Part shown: positions 42,678 through 50,923 of the stretch, piece by piece
Numbering within the stretch: position 1 is the first letter of the stretch
How the letters are laid out: every line of letters starts with the position of its first letter
From: an uncultured Acidaminococcus sp.
GTDB lineage: Bacteria; Bacillota; Negativicutes; Acidaminococcales; Acidaminococcaceae
Direction: 5' to 3'
Length of the DNA: 64,000 bases
Assembly: GCA_900538365.1 (NCBI GenBank)
Contig: UPXT01000007.1
Location: forward strand, 7,095-71,094
The notes under the pieces: generated by a model
What the model saw: the letters and a program-made list of their open reading frames with translations, nothing else
Database searches by the model: none
What the model was told of the DNA's origin: nothing
Program-made: the position numbers and the translations under genes

Positions 42678-44285
42678 ATGACGCTCTCCCTGCTCCTTAC
42701 AGGCTCGGTAATCCTCTTATCCCTTCTCATCAGCAAGGCCATGCGCCGCACACCGCTGCCTTCCCTGCTCCTATTCATTGCCTTGGGCATGCTTTTTGGT
42801 GAAAATGGGCTCTTTAGGATTCCCTTCGACGATTACCAGGCCGTCGACATCATCTGCAGCACAGCCCTTGTCATCATCATGTTCTACGGCGGCTTTGGGA
42901 CAAGCCTCAAGGCGGCCCGTCCCGTGCTCAAGGCGTCAGTCCTTTTATCGACGGCCGGTGTGGCCCTTTCTGCCCTGGGCCTTGCCGCCCTCGCCCATTA
43001 CATCCTGGATCTGGGGAAAGCGGAAAGTTTCCTTATTGGGGCCGTCATTTCCTCTACAGACGCGGCATCGGTTTTTTCCATCCTTCGCGGCAGCCGCCTT
43101 TCCCTTAAATACCATACGGACTCCCTTTTGGAAATTGAGTCGGGCTCTAACGACCCCATGGCCTTTATGCTGACAGCCGCCGCCATCGCCATGATGACGG
43201 GGTCGGATCTGTCCCTACCTTTTCTTATGGGAAGACAGATTGTCATCGGTACCGCCGTGGGCCTTTTCTTTGGCTTTGCAGCGGCCCGCCTGCTTTCCCG
43301 CAACGTGCCTAATGGCAGTGAAGCGCGAACCCTCTTTCTTTTTTCCGTCATGCTCCTATCCTATGCCGTTCCTGCCCTACTTGGCGGCAACGGCTATTTG
43401 GGAACCTATCTTTGCGGGATTTATCTAGGGAACGCGCCCATGCCGCAAAAGCGGAATCTGGTGCACTTTTTTGATGTCTTGACCCAAGTCGCCCAGGTCA
43501 TGATTTTCTTTTTGCTGGGTCTTGTTGTGACGCCCGTGACGCTTCCCGGCGTCTTTGTGCCGGCTCTTGTGCTGACCGTATGCCTGACCTTTATCGTGCG
43601 GCCTGCCGTTGTGGCCCTTCTTCTGCGGCCTTTTGGAGCTCCCCTTTCCCAAGTGCTCCTGACAAGCTGGGCAGGCCTGCGCGGTGCCGCATCCATTGTA
43701 TTTGCCATTTCGGCCATTTTATCCGGCGCAGAAACAACACTGAACCTCTTTAACCTCATTTTCTGCATGGTTCTCCTTTCCATCACCTTTCAAGGAACCC
43801 TTCTTCCCTGGGTCGCCAAGAAGCTGTCCATGATTGATCCTGCGTCGGACGTGGAAAAGACCTTTACCGATTATGAAGAAGATACGGATATCACCTTTGG
43901 TCACGTCCATGTCGACGAGCACAGCGGCTGGAATGGACATACCTTGGCAGAGCTCAGTGTCCCCAGCGACCTCATCGTCGCCATGATTGTCCGTGACGGA
44001 AAGGGCATCATACCCACGGGAGCCGTCAGACTGGCCGCCGGCGACACGCTGATTTTGGGGACCCATGGCTTTACAAGCCGTAAATGGGCCCTTGAAGAAG
44101 AACGGGTTCCCGCCGGTTCAACGCTCATTGGGCTGCCGCTGGAATCACTTCCCCTTTCAAGCCGTCAGCGCATCCTGCTGATCCGGAGAGGGCTCAAGAC
44201 CCTCATCCCGACGGGGTCAAGTATCATCAAAGAAGGGGACAGTCTGGTTCACCTAAAAGACGCGGAATGCTTCAAAAAAGAATGA
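42678..44285 (+). CDS. K+/H+ antiporter, CPA1 type with TrkA-C domain (CvrA/NhaP2-like)
   Basis: A 535-residue protein with 12-13 hydrophobic helices (about 1-395), then a cytosolic regulatory region with a RCK_C/TrkA-C domain (about 420-490, VPSDLIVAMIVRDGKGIIPTGAVRLAAGDTLIL) and a further C-terminal module. The transport core has ISSTDAASVFSILR and LEIESGSNDPMAFML, the ND-type motif of CPA1 exchangers. Homologues export K+ for H+ and protect against high K+ or pH shifts. The ATG at 42678 has AAAGGA at 9 nt; an upstream in-frame start at 42648 is not supported. Confidence 0.9.
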   Translation: MTLSLLLTGSVILLSLLISKAMRRTPLPSLLLFIALGMLFGENGLFRIPFDDYQAVDIICSTALVIIMFYGGFGTSLKAARPVLKASVLLSTAGVALSALGLAALAHYILDLGKAESFLIGAVISSTDAASVFSILRGSRLSLKYHTDSLLEIESGSNDPMAFMLTAAAIAMMTGSDLSLPFLMGRQIVIGTAVGLFFGFAAARLLSRNVPNGSEARTLFLFSVMLLSYAVPALLGGNGYLGTYLCGIYLGNAPMPQKRNLVHFFDVLTQVAQVMIFFLLGLVVTPVTLPGVFVPALVLTVCLTFIVRPAVVALLLRPFGAPLSQVLLTSWAGLRGAASIVFAISAILSGAETTLNLFNLIFCMVLLSITFQGTLLPWVAKKLSMIDPASDVEKTFTDYEEDTDITFGHVHVDEHSGWNGHTLAELSVPSDLIVAMIVRDGKGIIPTGAVRLAAGDTLILGTHGFTSRKWALEEERVPAGSTLIGLPLESLPLSSRQRILLIRRGLKTLIPTGSSIIKEGDSLVHLKDAECFKKE

Positions 44286-44343
44286 AAGAAGGGGAAGCGC
44301 CGTGGTATACTGGTAAAAAGTATCCAAAAAGGAGATGGTTCCC

Positions 44344-44820
44344 GTGATTCGCTCCATGCGCCGTTTCAAACAGGCTCTCCCCCTTGAAACCTGTAGAAAA
44401 GTCCTCGAAAAAGGAAGACGGGGCGTCCTTTCCGTCATTGGTGATGACGGCTATCCTTATGGCGTTCCCATCAACTACGTCTATGATGAAAAAGAAAATG
44501 CCCTCTATTTCCATGGGGCCAAAGAAGGTCATAAGATTGACGCCATAAAAAAGAGCGGCAAAGTGTGCTTTACTGTCTTTGGCGAAGAGTATAAACAGGA
44601 CGGTGATTGGGCGTACTACGTCAAGAGCATCATCGTCTTTGGCCGCGCAAGGATTGTCGAGGATGAAAAAGAAACCCTGCGCATGACCCGCCTCATTGGC
44701 CTCAAGTACTACCCTACCGTGGAAGAAGTGGACGCCGTCTTGGACCGCACCCGCGGCCGCGTACAGGGTGTACGGATCGATATAGAAAAGATGACGGGAA
44801 AGCTGGTGCATGAGAAATAA
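44344..44820 (+). CDS. Pyridoxamine 5'-phosphate oxidase-family FMN-binding protein
   Basis: A 158-residue split-barrel flavoprotein. The motifs RRGVLSVIGDDGYPYGVPINYVYD and IYFHGAKEGHKIDAIKKSGKVCFTVFG-like segments match the small NimA/PNPOx-like group. Relatives bind FMN or F420 and reduce small molecules, some nitroimidazoles; the natural substrate here is unknown. The ATG at 44335 overlaps the AAAGGAG site, so the in-frame GTG at 44344 with 9-nt spacing is the more likely start. It follows the antiporter gene by about 60 nt and may be read from the same transcript. Confidence 0.83.
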   Translation: MIRSMRRFKQALPLETCRKVLEKGRRGVLSVIGDDGYPYGVPINYVYDEKENALYFHGAKEGHKIDAIKKSGKVCFTVFGEEYKQDGDWAYYVKSIIVFGRARIVEDEKETLRMTRLIGLKYYPTVEEVDAVLDRTRGRVQGVRIDIEKMTGKLVHEK

Positions 44821-44937
44821 TTTTTAGTCATCGCAAAAATTGTGCTGCCTAAAAGAATTGAAGGGCTATCAAGCTGTCTATTGAAGGCAATGGCCCTAAA
44901 AGGCTGCCTCCCGCCTTCGATTCTTGCTGTCAAACGA

Positions 44938-45062
44938 GAAAGACGGAAAATGCTTTGATGCAGGGGTGCTAAAAAACCGTAAGGAAAAACAAGACGACCC
45001 CTTCTACATCGCCTCAGCACTCGACTCTACGAATCGAGTGCTGAGGCGAAATGACCTTACGG
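44938..45062 (+). repeat. Dispersed module 2, copy at 45.0 kb with 16-bp hairpin
   Basis: Contains AAGGAAAAACAAGACGA as in the 8.4-kb copy. In place of the CCTTGGTAAGG stem it has a perfect 16-bp stem TCGCCTCAGCACTCGA/TCGAGTGCTGAGGCGA at 45009-45049 with a 9-nt loop. Confidence 0.6.
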
Positions 45063-45140
45063 GAACGCATTCTGCTCACCACACTCTCTACTTCTAAAAT
45101 TCATAAAGATAAGGCCCTCAGTTTATTGAACTAACCCAAA

Positions 45141-45183
45141 AAGCACTCCCTCGAACGCGTATCAATTGTTCGAGGGAGCGCTT
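45141..45183 (+). terminator. Intrinsic terminator in the 45-kb intergenic region
   Basis: Stem AAGCACTCCCTCGAAC/GTTCGAGGGAGCGCTT followed by a T-rich tract on the plus strand. It could end the antiporter/FMN-protein transcript. Confidence 0.7.
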
Positions 45184-45353
45184 TGTCTTTTTATTCTTTT
45201 TCTTTAGGTATGATGCATTCTGCATTGTACCATCCCCGCTACGTCTTTGCCTTAGGGCGGCAAAAGACTCTAAGGCAAAAAAAACGTGAGAAAATGACTA
45301 AGAGATAGCCATCTCAATAGCGCTCTGAATGGCCTGCCTTCGTCGGTTCCCTT

Positions 45354-45829
45354 AGAACTCGATGCATTGAATCGATCCGTCTCGGTAAAGCGGTAAGCGC
45401 ATCGCCGATCGGTTCGCGAGCTTCCATGGGCCTTAGAAAAAGCAAAGCGAGAAATCGTGCAGGGCGGTTAAGTGAGTCGCCGAATTTTTCGTTTCCTCTT
45501 ATGCTGAAAAATTCGTGCAGAAAGCTTACTCATAGGGCAGCGACGATAGGAGCAGTCGGAGTTTCCTCTGCCGGAAAAGCCGGTCTTATGATGTATAGCA
45601 GCAGAGAGCGCCCCCTTTTATCCCTTACAGCCGCATCAGAATAAAACCATTGCGGCAGCTGAGGTAAAGAAACCGTTTTCGTGTACGACGGGGCCGCTAA
45701 TAAAATTTATGAGCACTCATGTTGTGGGGAAATTTCCATGAAACGCTATCACTAAAAATTCCCGGTTTGGGCGGTGGATGGGAAGCGTCAGTAACGTCTC
45801 TTTACGCGCGGCCAGCAAGGCATCTCCGG
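45354..45829 (+). repeat. Duplicated 475-bp segment, copy A
   Basis: It aligns nearly end to end with 48777-49251 and differs by scattered substitutions. Conserved blocks include GCAGGGCGGTTAAGTGAGTC, a hairpin GAATTTTTC/GAAAAATTC, TTTTCGTGTACGACGGGGCC and CATGAAACGCTATCACTAAA. Confidence 0.75.
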
Positions 45830-45979
45830 ACTATTCGGCCCCGTTCCCCCGCAGGAGGCGGTTTAGGTCCGGCGTCCCGATCTTTATGCTGACCTTTTCA
45901 CCGCCTCACTTCGGCCAATCTTTTTACTCCTAACTCACAGCCCTCGAATGAGGTCAGCCCTCAATTTGACTGACCTCAT

Positions 45980-46861
45980 TCATTCCTCCATCATCTCCCT
46001 GCACCATTCCCGATACGTATCGTCAAAAAGACTTCCTTTTTCCCAAATGAAAGTGAAATCGTGGGTGACGGAAAAGTCCGCAAGGTCGATGCGCATGAGC
46101 CGTCCTTCACGAATAGGGCCTTCAGCGGCCGATTCGTACAAAAAGGACACGCCCATATCTTCTTCGAGAAGCTGCAAGATAGCATGCATGCCGCCGATTT
46201 CAATTCGCTGCGAAAAATCACTGATCTGCCGACCCATGAGGGCGAGCTGGTTTTCCAAAAGGCGTCTGGTCCCGCTTCCCGGTTCGCGGAGGATGAGGCA
46301 CTCTGTAAAGAGGTCCTCGAGTTTTTTCGGCGTCTTTTGAAACTCATGCCGCGCGCTCGTCACCGGCACAAAGGCGACCGTATCGTAGCGCAGGGCTTCA
46401 AATTCCTCGGGATCAAAATAACCTTCCACAAGGGCAAACTGGATGTTCCCTTCTTCAAGGCCGCGGATAAGCTCTTCCGTATTGGCGATCTTCATGGTCA
46501 GGGCCGCGTCAGGATGGCGGCGGATGAAGCGAGAAAGGGGCGGCGCCACGACATATTCGCCGATGGTCTTTGTTACGCCAAAATGTATGGGCTGCGACGC
46601 CGCGCGGGCATGGTGCAGACGCTGTCGGAGTTCCCGGTCATCGTTGCGCATAGCAAGACCCGCCTTATATAAGAGGGCTCCCTCGGGCGTTAACATGAGC
46701 TTGCGTTCCTTATAATGGAAAAGAGGTACGTCATAGGCCCCTTCCAAATAGCGGATATGCTGCGACACAGCAGGCTGCGTAATATGAAGCTTTGCCGCAG
46801 CCTGGGTAAAGTTCATGGTCTCGCAGACCGTAAGAAAAGTTTCCATTCGGTGGTCTAACAT
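45980..46861 (-). CDS. LysR-type regulator of the divergent yeiH gene
   Basis: A 293-residue LysR regulator. The N-terminal winged HTH (1-60, FTQAAAKLHITQPAVSQHIRYLE) is followed by an effector domain in two lobes (about 90-290). The CysL/YeiE-like subgroup is suggested by its place opposite YeiH. The 130-bp gap to yeiH contains a perfect 13-bp inverted repeat with an AT-rich centre, as expected for a LysR operator. LysR proteins usually repress themselves and activate the divergent gene when the co-inducer binds. The inducer may be sulfite or a sulfur compound, by analogy only. Confidence 0.92.
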   Translation of the reverse strand: MLDHRMETFLTVCETMNFTQAAAKLHITQPAVSQHIRYLEGAYDVPLFHYKERKLMLTPEGALLYKAGLAMRNDDRELRQRLHHARAASQPIHFGVTKTIGEYVVAPPLSRFIRRHPDAALTMKIANTEELIRGLEEGNIQFALVEGYFDPEEFEALRYDTVAFVPVTSARHEFQKTPKKLEDLFTECLILREPGSGTRRLLENQLALMGRQISDFSQRIEIGGMHAILQLLEEDMGVSFLYESAAEGPIREGRLMRIDLADFSVTHDFTFIWEKGSLFDDTYREWCREMMEE

Positions 46862-46870
46862 GGATCCTCC

Positions 46871-46911
46871 ATAAAATTATCTTATTGATTAATAACAAAA
46901 GATAATTTTAT
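46871..46911. promoter_or_regulatory. LysR operator between the regulator and yeiH
   Basis: ATAAAATTATCTT and AAGATAATTTTAT form a perfect 13-bp inverted repeat with a 15-bp spacer containing ATTGATTAAT. Confidence 0.7.
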
Positions 46912-46991
46912 TTTATCATAAAATCTGTGTAAAATGGTACCGAATTTAATTGGAGCGGCCTATGGTGCCGCAATATGAGGAGGCAATCATC

Positions 46992-48014
46992 ATGAATCCA
47001 TCGAAACTCCCGGGCATCGCACTCTGCCTTGTCATTGCCCTGCCAGCCTGGTTTTTGGGAAAAGCCTTTCCTATCATTGGCGGGCCCATCATCTCCATTC
47101 TTCTCGGCATGGTCGCCGGCCAGTTCCTTAAGGACCGGACAAAGGTCAAAAGAGGGATTTCCTTTACGTCCAAGTACATCCTGCAGACGGCCGTAGTCTT
47201 TTTGGGCTTTGGCCTGAACCTTTCCGTCATCCTCGCAACAGGCTGGCAGAGCCTTCCCATCATCATCTGCACCATTGCAACGTCGCTTATCATCGCGTAC
47301 GGACTGCAAAAGACCATGAACATTGATGTCAACAAGGCCACCCTTATCGGTGTTGGTTCGTCCATCTGCGGCGGGTCCGCCATTGCGGCGACGGCACCGG
47401 TCATCGAGGCAACGGATGATGAAGTGGCCCAAGCCATTTCGACGATTTTCTTCTTTAATGTCCTTGCCGCGATTTTGTTCCCCCTCCTTGGGACGGCGCT
47501 CCATATGGATACCCTGAGCGGCGAAGCTTTCGGCATCTTTGCCGGCACGGCGGTAAACGACACGTCGTCTGTAACGGCAACGGCCGCTACCTGGGACAGC
47601 ATGTGGAACCTGGGAACCCAGACCCTTGATAAGGCCGTCACGGTCAAACTCACCCGGACCCTTGCCATCATCCCCATTACGCTCTTTTTGGCCTGGAACC
47701 GCTCCCGTCATCAAGCGGGCAAAGGCCGCGCAGTGAGCGCAAAAAATGTATTTCCTATGTTCATCCTTTACTTTGTCCTTGCTTCCGTCGTTACGACCGT
47801 AAGCATCCATATGGGCATTTCGGGAGCCGTCTTTGGACCAATGAAGACCCTCAGCAAGTTTCTCATTGTCCTTGCCATGGCCGCCATTGGGCTCAATACG
47901 AACCTTGTCGAACTGGTCAAAAAAGGCGGCAAGCCGATTTTCCTCGGTGCCTGCTGCTGGATAGGCATCACCCTCGTCAGTCTCCTGATGCAGCACGTCA
48001 TGGGGCTCCTGTAA
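46992..48014 (+). CDS. yeiH: YeiH/UPF0324 family membrane protein (putative sulfate exporter)
   Basis: A 340-residue inner-membrane protein with about ten hydrophobic helices. GIGSSICGGSAIAATAPV-like (residues about 118-136, VGSSICGGSAIAATAPVIEA) and GTAVNDTSSVTATAATW are the family signatures. The family is annotated as a putative sulfate exporter, and in some bacteria it is tied to sulfite or taurine metabolism; direct proof is limited. The ATG at 46992 has GAGGAGG at 7 nt, and the earlier frame from 46950 is not supported. It is divergent from its LysR regulator. Confidence 0.9.
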   Translation: MNPSKLPGIALCLVIALPAWFLGKAFPIIGGPIISILLGMVAGQFLKDRTKVKRGISFTSKYILQTAVVFLGFGLNLSVILATGWQSLPIIICTIATSLIIAYGLQKTMNIDVNKATLIGVGSSICGGSAIAATAPVIEATDDEVAQAISTIFFFNVLAAILFPLLGTALHMDTLSGEAFGIFAGTAVNDTSSVTATAATWDSMWNLGTQTLDKAVTVKLTRTLAIIPITLFLAWNRSRHQAGKGRAVSAKNVFPMFILYFVLASVVTTVSIHMGISGAVFGPMKTLSKFLIVLAMAAIGLNTNLVELVKKGGKPIFLGACCWIGITLVSLLMQHVMGLL

Positions 48015-48221
48015 ACTCGAAGATACCTGTTTAGTTCAAAATATGGAATGATTGAGGAAGGTTCCTTGCGGGAGCCGCTAGGACAATGACAAATCCCAGA
48101 TAGTCCCGTCCCCTCATAAGGCATTCTATCCTGTTGGAGGTTCCTTCTTTACACGGATTTTCTTTCCATACGGCGAAAAGGACCTATCAAAAAAAGTACC
48201 TCACCGTTCAAGGGGCCGAGT

Positions 48222-48268
48222 GAAATGTACCCTTCCTACTGGACACCCAGTAAGGAGGGTACATTTTG
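48222..48268 (+). promoter_or_regulatory. Hairpin hiding the Shine-Dalgarno of the IS orfA
   Basis: AAATGTACCCTTCCTACTGG pairs with CCAGTAAGGAGGGTACATTT with two G-T pairs. The right arm contains the AAGGAGG used by the TTG start at 48266. Confidence 0.75.
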
Positions 48269-48637
48269 CGTTATACGACTGAATTTAAGCTAATGTGTGT
48301 AGAACTTTATCGTCAGGGTAAGTGGGTAAAAACACCTAAAGGAATGAAACCAGCAAATTTCCGTAACAAGATTCCTACTTGGAATCGTATCGAACAGGCT
48401 GGCGGACCGGAAGCATTGTGTCACAAAGCACATTACAAAGCATGGTCTCCAGAGGAGGAACTTGAATTGGTTTCGCAAGTCAATGCCGAACAGTCAATGA
48501 TGGCTGTCGCTTGTCAATATGGTATAAGCTGTGGTCTTTTATACCAATGGGTTCGTAAATACAGAGAAGAGGGGTATAATGGGCTCGTAAGTAAAAAGAA
48601 GTTTGAAACACAAAAGATTGAAGGACAAAAAACGTAA
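48266..48637 (+). pseudogene. IS3-type transposase orfA remnant
   Basis: A 123-residue HTH protein with MRYTTEFKLMCVELYRQGKW and a second helix-turn-helix (MAVACQYGISCGLLYQWVRKYREEGYNGL), the double-HTH style of IS3-family OrfA. The start is a TTG behind AAGGAGG at 7 nt. After GLVSKKK the sequence leaves the expected linker and runs into hairpin repeat R4. No OrfB integrase (DDE) follows, so the element is broken and immobile unless helped in trans. The codon style is more AT-rich than that of its neighbours, which suggests transfer. Confidence 0.75.
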
Positions 48638-48642
48638 GAAAA

Positions 48643-48681
48643 GCCCAAAGCCGAACGTAGACATAGGTTCGGTTTTGGGTT
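48643..48681 (+). repeat. Hairpin repeat family, copy R4
   Basis: Stem CCCAAAGCCGAAC/GTTCGGTTTTGGG with loop GTAGACATAG. It sits directly at the broken end of the IS orfA and leads into copy B of the long repeat. Confidence 0.65.
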
Positions 48682-48776
48682 CTTATCTTATATTCGGTTT
48701 TTGTAAGAAGCTGGTCTTTTTCAAACGTAGAAAGCACAATGGCGCTTGGAATAATCCGCGTCCAGTCTTTTCCCCC

Positions 48777-49251
48777 AGAACTTGATGCAGCGCATCGATC
48801 CGCCTTCGCCAAAGCGGTAAGCGCATCGCCGATTGGTTTACGAGCTTTCACGTGCCTTAGAAAAAGCGAAGTGAGAGATCATGCAGGGCGGTTAAGTGAG
48901 TCGCCGAATTTTTTGTTACCCCTTATGCTGAAAAATTCATGCGGAAAGCTTACTCATAGGGCAGCGACAATAGGAGCCGTCGGAGTATCCCCTGCCGGAA
49001 AAGCCGGTCTTATGATGTGTAGCAGCAGAGAGCGCCCCTTTTATTCCTTACCTCCGCACCCGTATCAATCCATTGCGGCTGCGGAGGTAAAGGAAAGGTT
49101 TTCGTGTACGACGGGGCCGCTAACAAAATGTATGAGCACTCATGTTGTGGGGAATTTTCCATGAAACGCTATCACTAAAAATTCCCGGTTTGGGCGGTGG
49201 ATGAGAAACGTCAGTGACGTCTTATTCCGAGCGGCTGGCAAGGCATATCCG
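48777..49251 (+). repeat. Duplicated 475-bp segment, copy B
   Basis: The same direction and length as copy A at 45354-45829. The stems GGGAATTTT/AAAATTCCC and TTACCTCCG/CGGAGGTAA are fully paired in this copy. Confidence 0.75.
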
Positions 49252-49441
49252 CCCAGGGTTCTAAGGCTATTTTAGAGCGCAGCAAAAAGCTGAGGAACAT
49301 ATTGGAGGGCGGATTTAATCTGGTCCCCAGTCCCGCAGGGACACGGCAGCCGCAGGACAGCCATTTTCTCCATCGGCCGCATGGATAGCTTGACAGCCGT
49401 TTTTTCTTCATCAAATCAGCCTGCGCTTTGGGCTGCCCCTC

Positions 49442-50149
49442 TTACTTTTCCGTATGATTGGCCATATCAACAAACTCACAATTCAAGGCCTTTAATTTTT
49501 CATAGACCCAATCCTGGTTGCAGGAGCCCGTTTCTTCGAGCTGGCGCAGGTTGGCCTGATCCCGGGCGGTAATCTTCTTGGACTGTTCCAAGACCTGTTC
49601 GGCCTGGTCCGGACGAATAAAGACAATCCCGTCCGAATCGGCAACAACGATATCACCGGGATACACGATTTGTCCCCCGACGACAATCGGCACATTGACT
49701 TCTCCCGGCCCGTTAAAGAACGGTCCATTCGGGCTGACGCCTTTAGTAAAGACGAGAAAATCGTCCATTTCAGCAAGGGCCGCCGAGTCACGGGTGGCCC
49801 CGTCGATGATAAGGCCCTTGACGCCGCGGGCTTTGCAGTATTTAGCCGTCACTTCGCCTGCCACGGCGCGGTCAGCAAACCCGCCGGCATCGATGACAAC
49901 AACGTCGCCCCGTTTCGTATACTGGATTGCGGCGCGGAAGAGCAGGTTGTCCCCATGGGGCAGACGGATGGTAAAGGCCGTTCCCACAACGGAACGGGTA
50001 TATTTCTTAAGAGGCGTAATGCTGTGGTCAACGGCCCCAAAACGGCTCATCGTATCGTCCAAATCAGACGTAGCAAGGTCATAGAATTGGCGGACAAGTT
50101 CCTTTGGAGGACGCGTAAAGTCCTTGATGATGCGGCAACCAATATTCAT
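49442..50149 (-). CDS. RraA-family protein (HMG/CHA aldolase or RNase E inhibitor-like)
   Basis: A 235-residue RraA-fold protein: GTAFTIRLPHGDNLLFRAAIQ, GDVVVIDAGGFADRAVAGEVTAKYCKARGVKGLIIDGATRDSAAL and GDIVVADSDGIVFI. The GxxxxxxxxRD pattern with the Asp that binds metal is kept, so it is likely an aldolase or decarboxylase acting on 4-hydroxy-4-methyl-2-oxoglutarate or oxaloacetate rather than a pure RNase E inhibitor. The ATG at 50149 follows AAAGGAG at 8 nt. It is preceded on the same strand by niaR at about 70 nt. Confidence 0.85.
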   Translation of the reverse strand: MNIGCRIIKDFTRPPKELVRQFYDLATSDLDDTMSRFGAVDHSITPLKKYTRSVVGTAFTIRLPHGDNLLFRAAIQYTKRGDVVVIDAGGFADRAVAGEVTAKYCKARGVKGLIIDGATRDSAALAEMDDFLVFTKGVSPNGPFFNGPGEVNVPIVVGGQIVYPGDIVVADSDGIVFIRPDQAEQVLEQSKKITARDQANLRQLEETGSCNQDWVYEKLKALNCEFVDMANHTEK

Positions 50150-50218
50150 ACGATTATCTCCTTTTTTCTTTAAGTACCAAAAAGCCATTATAGACGTTTT
50201 ATAAAATTTTGCAAGCCT

Positions 50219-50725
50219 CTACTTAACTAAAAAACCTGCCGTCTCAAGAGCCTCTTTGATCTCAGTGAGGGCTTCCCTGCTGGGGGCTTCCACTGTATGG
50301 TAATGGACACCGCCGGCGATGTTGGACAAAGGCGCTTCCGGATGGTTCCGGATGGCTTTCATGAAACGCTGCACATCCCGGCGGCTTGAAAGGTTCAGCT
50401 TTCCTTCCAGCGTCCCATAGACAGGATGATCGATGGTCACGTTGCGGACCGTAGCCCCTGCATCAACAAAAATATTGAGTTCCTCTTCCATCCGTGACAG
50501 GTCGTGACGGACCTTGAAGCGATGCACGCGGCATGCCTCCCCCAAAATAAGATATCCCCGATTCGTCGATATGACCGGCACGTCCTGGGCGCGAAGGAGC
50601 GCGATATCCTGCACAATGACCTGACGGCTCACTTGAAACGCAGCGGCAAGGGACGCCCCTGAAATCGGCGTCTTTGCCCCTTGCAGCCGCTGCCTGAGAT
50701 TTTCACGGCGTGTATGTCCATCCAT
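50219..50725 (-). CDS. niaR: Niacin-responsive transcription repressor NiaR
   Basis: A 168-residue regulator with an N-terminal HTH_11 domain (about 6-60, ISGASLAAAFQVSRQVIVQDIALLRAQ) and a C-terminal 3H domain (about 70-165) with the conserved His residues in VRHDLSRMEEEL, IDHPVYG and GGVHYHTVEAP. The 3H domain binds nicotinic acid and a metal, and NiaR then represses NAD or niacin genes. No NAD biosynthesis gene is adjacent in this window, so the targets are elsewhere. The start follows a GAAGGGTGG site. Confidence 0.9.
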   Translation of the reverse strand: MDGHTRRENLRQRLQGAKTPISGASLAAAFQVSRQVIVQDIALLRAQDVPVISTNRGYLILGEACRVHRFKVRHDLSRMEEELNIFVDAGATVRNVTIDHPVYGTLEGKLNLSSRRDVQRFMKAIRNHPEAPLSNIAGGVHYHTVEAPSREALTEIKEALETAGFLVK

Positions 50726-50884
50726 CTAAATTGCCACCCTTCCTCTGATTGGCGTTTGACCGACCTTATTAGGGCCATTTTTTCACAAATCACCTCTCCT
50801 GTCAATCTTCCCGCCGTCTTAGCATAAAGACTGACAAAATTTTACAAAAAAAACTAGATTTTTACGGTTTCTTTGGCGGAAACC

Positions 50885-50893
50885 TGATATAAT
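50885..50893 (+). promoter_or_regulatory. Extended -10 promoter of the 359-residue membrane protein gene
   Basis: TGATATAAT, a perfect -10 with a TGN extension, about 30 nt before the GTG start. Confidence 0.55.
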
Positions 50894-50923
50894 GGGGAAC
50901 GTGATTTTAATATAGGAAAGTGA

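Larger units (their letters stand above)
44821..45979. repeat. 1.16-kb repeat-rich intergenic region
   Basis: No supported gene. It holds a module-2 copy (44938-45062) with a perfect 16-bp hairpin inside it (45009-45049), a terminator (45141-45183) and copy A of the duplicated 475-bp segment (45354-45829). The 72-codon frame at 45426-45644 lies inside the repeat and is probably not translated. Confidence 0.6.
48638..49441. repeat. 800-bp repeat-derived region
   Basis: Contains hairpin repeat R4 (48643-48681), its tail, copy B of the duplicated segment (48777-49251) and about 190 bases with nothing recognisable before the RraA-like gene. The 141-codon frame at 48739-49164 lies inside the repeat, and its product matches the shorter frame in copy A, but there is no ribosome binding site of note. 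Confidence 0.6.

Noticed and set aside
46908..47996. 362-codon frame opposite yeiH
   Set aside because: A shadow of the YeiH frame; its product is low-complexity and charged with no domain.
45426..49164. Matching frames 45426-45644 and 48739-49164 (peptide RLSESPNF, then KLTHRAATIGAVGV)
   Set aside because: They lie in the duplicated segment, start at different places, lack ribosome binding sites, and have many substitutions without a coding pattern. Kept as repeat, not as genes.
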